Assembly: GCA_903231505.1 (NCBI GenBank)
Contig: CAFBRK010000327.1
Coordinates: forward strand, 1-64,000
From: Olavius algarvensis associated proteobacterium Delta 3
Lineage (GTDB): Bacteria > Desulfobacterota > Desulfobacteria > Desulfobacterales > CAFBRK01
Reading direction: 5' to 3'
DNA: 64,000 bases
Positions 61,427 through 64,000 of the stretch are shown here, in pieces. A program made the position numbers and the translations under genes. Below the pieces are notes generated by a model, which worked only from the letters and a program-made list of their open reading frames with translations, was not told where the DNA came from and searched no databases. Position 1 is the stretch's first letter; each line of letters begins with the position of its first letter.

Positions 61427-62758
61427 TTAAAACGGCAACATCCCGCGGCCCAACCCGCGCATGCCGCCTTTGTTCATTTTTTTAATCATTTTGAGCACCT
61501 GGGTGTAATTCTTTAGCAACCGGTTTACATCCTGGACCTTTGTTCCGCTGCCCTGCGCAATACGGCGGCGCCGGCTTCCATTGATAATGGCATGGTTTTG
61601 ACGTTCATTCCGGGTCATGGAATTGATAATCGCCTCGATCCGGACGAATTCTGTTTCGTCCACATCCAGGTGCTTCATTTGCTTCATCTTGCCCATTCCG
61701 GGAATCATGTCCAAAAGGTCGGTCAGAGAGCCCATTTTTCGAATCTGTACCATCTGGTCTCTGAAATCTTCGAGGGTAAACTGGCTCTTTCGCAGCTTCT
61801 TCTCGAGTTCGACCGCCTGTTTTTCATCCACGACGGCCTGGGCCTTTTCAATCATTGTCAGCACATCGCCCAAGCCCAGGATCCTGGACGACATCCGGTC
61901 CGGATGAAATGCTTCGAGATCGTTCGGTTTTTCACCGACGCCGACAAATTTGATCGGTTTGCCGGTGACCGACTTGATGGAGATGGCGGCGCCGCCGCGG
62001 GCATCACCGTCCAGCTTGGACAGTACCACTCCCCCGATGTCCAGTTGGTCATCGAACGTTTTGGCCATGTTGACGGCGTCCTGGCCTGTCATGGCATCGG
62101 CAACCAGCAGGATCTCCGAGGGTTTGACCGTATCCCGGATACGCACCAGTTCCTTCATCAACGCGTCGTCAATGTGGAGCCGACCCGCGGTATCCAGAAG
62201 CAACGTGTCACATCCGGCCTGCTGAGCTGCGGTACGGGCCTTCTCACAGATATCGACCGGGTCCGCATCGGGCGTCGACGGGTAAACGGGCACGGACAAC
62301 TGATTCCCCAGGGTGGTGAGCTGATCGATAGCTGCCGGACGGTACACGTCCGCCGGGACCAGGTAAGGTGCTCGACCGTTTTTCCTGAGGTGTACCGCTA
62401 ATTTTCCGGCAGTTGTTGTTTTGCCCGAACCCTGCAGTCCCACCAGCATGACCGACACCGGGGCAGCGCCTTTCAGGGTCAGGCCCTGATGCCGGGAGCC
62501 CATCACTTCGGTGAGCTTTTCGTTGACAATCTTAATGACTTGCTGACCCGGAGTCAGACTCCCGAGGACTTCATGGCCGAGTGCCCGCTCCTTGATGTCC
62601 TTGATAAACGTCTTGACGACCTTGTAGTGGACGTCGGCCTCAAGCAACGCCATCCGGACTTCGCGAAGCCCTTCTTCGATATTTTTCTCGGTAAGCTTGC
62701 CGTGTCCCTTGAGTTTCTTGAATACCGTGTTGAGTTTGTCACTGAGATTATCAAACAT
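61427..62758 (-). CDS. ffh: Signal recognition particle protein Ffh
   Basis: 443 residues. N domain, then the G domain with GLQGSGKTTTAGKLAVHLRK (about 107-126), DTAGRLHIDDALM and TKLDG-equivalent SKLDGDARGG, then the Met-rich M domain from about 300 (MIPGMGKMKQMKHLDVDETE). Targets nascent membrane proteins with 4.5S RNA. First gene of the translation block. Confidence 0.97.
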   Translation of the reverse strand: MFDNLSDKLNTVFKKLKGHGKLTEKNIEEGLREVRMALLEADVHYKVVKTFIKDIKERALGHEVLGSLTPGQQVIKIVNEKLTEVMGSRHQGLTLKGAAPVSVMLVGLQGSGKTTTAGKLAVHLRKNGRAPYLVPADVYRPAAIDQLTTLGNQLSVPVYPSTPDADPVDICEKARTAAQQAGCDTLLLDTAGRLHIDDALMKELVRIRDTVKPSEILLVADAMTGQDAVNMAKTFDDQLDIGGVVLSKLDGDARGGAAISIKSVTGKPIKFVGVGEKPNDLEAFHPDRMSSRILGLGDVLTMIEKAQAVVDEKQAVELEKKLRKSQFTLEDFRDQMVQIRKMGSLTDLLDMIPGMGKMKQMKHLDVDETEFVRIEAIINSMTRNERQNHAIINGSRRRRIAQGSGTKVQDVNRLLKNYTQVLKMIKKMNKGGMRGLGRGMLPF

Positions 62759-62790
62759 AGAGCCAGCCGCCCTGAAGAATTAAAACGTTA

Positions 62791-62819
62791 GATGTAATAT
62801 AGGCAAAATGCTATGTCAA
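62791..62819 (-). promoter_or_regulatory. Probable promoter of the ffh-rpsP translation operon
   Basis: On the minus strand: TTGACA (62819-62814), 17 bases, TACATC (62796-62791). The leader would be about 25 bases. The -10 is weak; the -35 is perfect. Confidence 0.6.
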
Positions 62820-62915
62820 CAGATTCCGAAATGCTCTAAAGGACCTGAGGAACATACTGGAGGCAGCCTCCTATTGCAACCGGCCGGCTCACATATTTCA
62901 TTGAAAATATTATAA

Positions 62916-63953
62916 ATGCAGAACCGAATCGACATTCTGGAACTCCGGCGCGATGAACTCGCGGATTGGATGGTGGAACATAACCTCGAGACCTATCGTG
63001 CGAATCAGATTTTCAAGTGGGTCTATTTACGATTGGTCGATGAGTTTGATCAAATGACCGATCTTTCAAAATCGCTCAGGGAGTTTCTTCCGGAACACTT
63101 TGTAATTGGGTGCCCGCCGATTGACACCGTTGAAACGTCCCCCGATGGCACCCGAAAATACCGGTTTCAATTGAAGGACGGGAAGTTCGTGGAAAGTGTT
63201 CTGATACCGGAGCGAGATCACCATACGCTGTGTGTTTCCAGCCAGGTCGGCTGTGCCTTAGGATGCCGGTTTTGTTTAACCGGGAGCGGAGGGTTCACAC
63301 GAAATTTGACCCGGGGTGAAATTGTTGCCCAAATCAGAGAAGTTCGGAAACACCTTGGCAGTCAAGGAAACCTGACCAATCTGGTGTTCATGGGCATGGG
63401 AGAACCCCTGGCAAATTATGGCAATCTGGTGAGTGCTTTAGGAACCATCAGTGACAGCGACTACGGGCTGAAATTCTCCAGCCACCGTATTACCGTTTCC
63501 ACGGCGGGCCTGGTACCCCGGATGGCCGACCTGGGAGAGGATACCAGGGTTAATCTTGCGATTTCGCTGAATGCCACCGACAACGCCACCCGCGACCGTC
63601 TCATGCCCCTGAACCGTAAGTTTCCCATTGAGACACTTCTCGAGGCCTGCCGGAACTATCCCCTCCCCAAAGGCAAACGCATCACTTTCGAGTACATTGT
63701 GATCAAGGACGTCAACGACTCGGATGAAGACGCCCATCGCCTGGCAAAACTGCTCCGATTAATCCGATCCAAGATCAATCTCATTCCGTACAATCCCTAT
63801 CCCGGATGTGAATTTCAGCGCCCGGAAGAATCAGACGTCCTCAGATTTCAGAAAATCCTGATCGACCATCACTTCACCACCATGATTCGCAAAAGCAAAG
63901 GCCGTGACATCTCCGCCGCCTGCGGCCAGCTTGTCGGAGAGCGGAACGAGTAG
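62916..63953 (+). CDS. rlmN: Dual-specificity RNA methyltransferase RlmN
   Basis: Radical-SAM enzyme that methylates A2503 of 23S rRNA and A37 of some tRNAs. 345 residues. CALGCRFCLTG (about 112-122) is the CxxxCxxC cluster motif; GGFTRNLTRGEIVAQI and FMGMGEPLANYGNL follow. The second catalytic Cys is in SAACGQL near the end. Transcribed away from ffh. Confidence 0.96.
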   Translation: MQNRIDILELRRDELADWMVEHNLETYRANQIFKWVYLRLVDEFDQMTDLSKSLREFLPEHFVIGCPPIDTVETSPDGTRKYRFQLKDGKFVESVLIPERDHHTLCVSSQVGCALGCRFCLTGSGGFTRNLTRGEIVAQIREVRKHLGSQGNLTNLVFMGMGEPLANYGNLVSALGTISDSDYGLKFSSHRITVSTAGLVPRMADLGEDTRVNLAISLNATDNATRDRLMPLNRKFPIETLLEACRNYPLPKGKRITFEYIVIKDVNDSDEDAHRLAKLLRLIRSKINLIPYNPYPGCEFQRPEESDVLRFQKILIDHHFTTMIRKSKGRDISAACGQLVGERNE

Positions 63954-64000
63954 AACGGTTTGCCGCTTTCGCCGGTTTGCCCCACGTAGGTATTTGGTAT
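63954..64000. repeat. Start of another composite-repeat-like tract
   Basis: GGTTTGCCGCTTTCGCCGGT heptad-like units followed by GTAGGTATTTGGTAT, like the tract near 53.3-53.4 kb. It runs off the window. Confidence 0.45.

Overview
The window looks like a chromosome segment of an anaerobic deltaproteobacterium (Desulfobacterota), most likely a marine or saline sulfate reducer of the Desulfobacteraceae/Desulfosarcinaceae type. This placement is inferred from gene order and protein style: a seven-gene Mrp Na+/H+ antiporter, a second Na+/H+ antiporter-like protein, a sucrose osmolyte cluster, NapH-like ferredoxins and an ADP-forming acyl-CoA synthetase. No rRNA or tRNA marker is present.

Layout. 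1-4.9 kb: a peptide/oligopeptide ABC importer on the minus strand (dppA, dppB, dppC, then the start of an ATPase that runs off the left edge). 5.2-11.1 kb: mrpABCDEFG on the plus strand behind a clear sigma70-type promoter. 11.2-13.0 kb: a double universal stress protein, a small membrane protein and dgkA. About 13.0-28.1 kb: a chromosomal integron. 28.3-36.5 kb: a minus-strand signalling block (GNAT, cytidylate-kinase-like protein, universal stress protein, receiver protein, two multidomain histidine kinases, Na+/H+ antiporter). 37.1-40.7 kb: panC, then metK and ahcY of the methyl cycle. 41-48.3 kb: pirin, a tRNA-binding-domain protein and a sucrose operon (fructokinase, sucrose-phosphate synthase/phosphatase, sucrose synthase). 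48.6-54.1 kb: a NapH-like ferredoxin with a tiny CXXC membrane protein, a beta-CASP nuclease, a UbiA prenyltransferase, an ACT-domain protein and a phosphopantetheinyl transferase. 54.1-62.8 kb: a long minus-strand translation block, ffh-rpsP-KH-rimM-trmD-SPOUT methyltransferase-rplS-rnhB-yraN-rsmI, plus an acyl-CoA synthetase. rlmN lies divergently at the right end.

The integron is the most distinctive part. Eighteen attC sites separate cassettes that run leftward from a junction at about 27.48 kb. At most boundaries the first 6-9 bases of a cassette match the far end of its own attC, as the cassette model predicts, so the boundaries and the direction can be read from the sequence alone. Cargo includes five toxin-antitoxin modules, each with its own near-consensus promoter with a 17-bp spacer, and genes for a ferredoxin, acetyltransferase, methyltransferase-like protein, monooxygenase, dehydrogenase, SnoaL-like protein, ankyrin protein and LysE exporter, plus several unknowns. 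The integrase at the head is dead: two internal deletions, a frameshift and a nonsense codon. It reads in the same direction as the cassettes, unlike the usual divergent arrangement.

A second unexplained structure is a composite intergenic repeat: runs of CCCGTTAG-like heptads, a 17-bp palindrome, a conserved T-rich block and runs of ACCTGACACCC-like units. It recurs in whole or part at about 1.0, 40.7, 49.8, 51.6, 53.4 and 64.0 kb, and in the first case it separates dppC from its ATPase gene.
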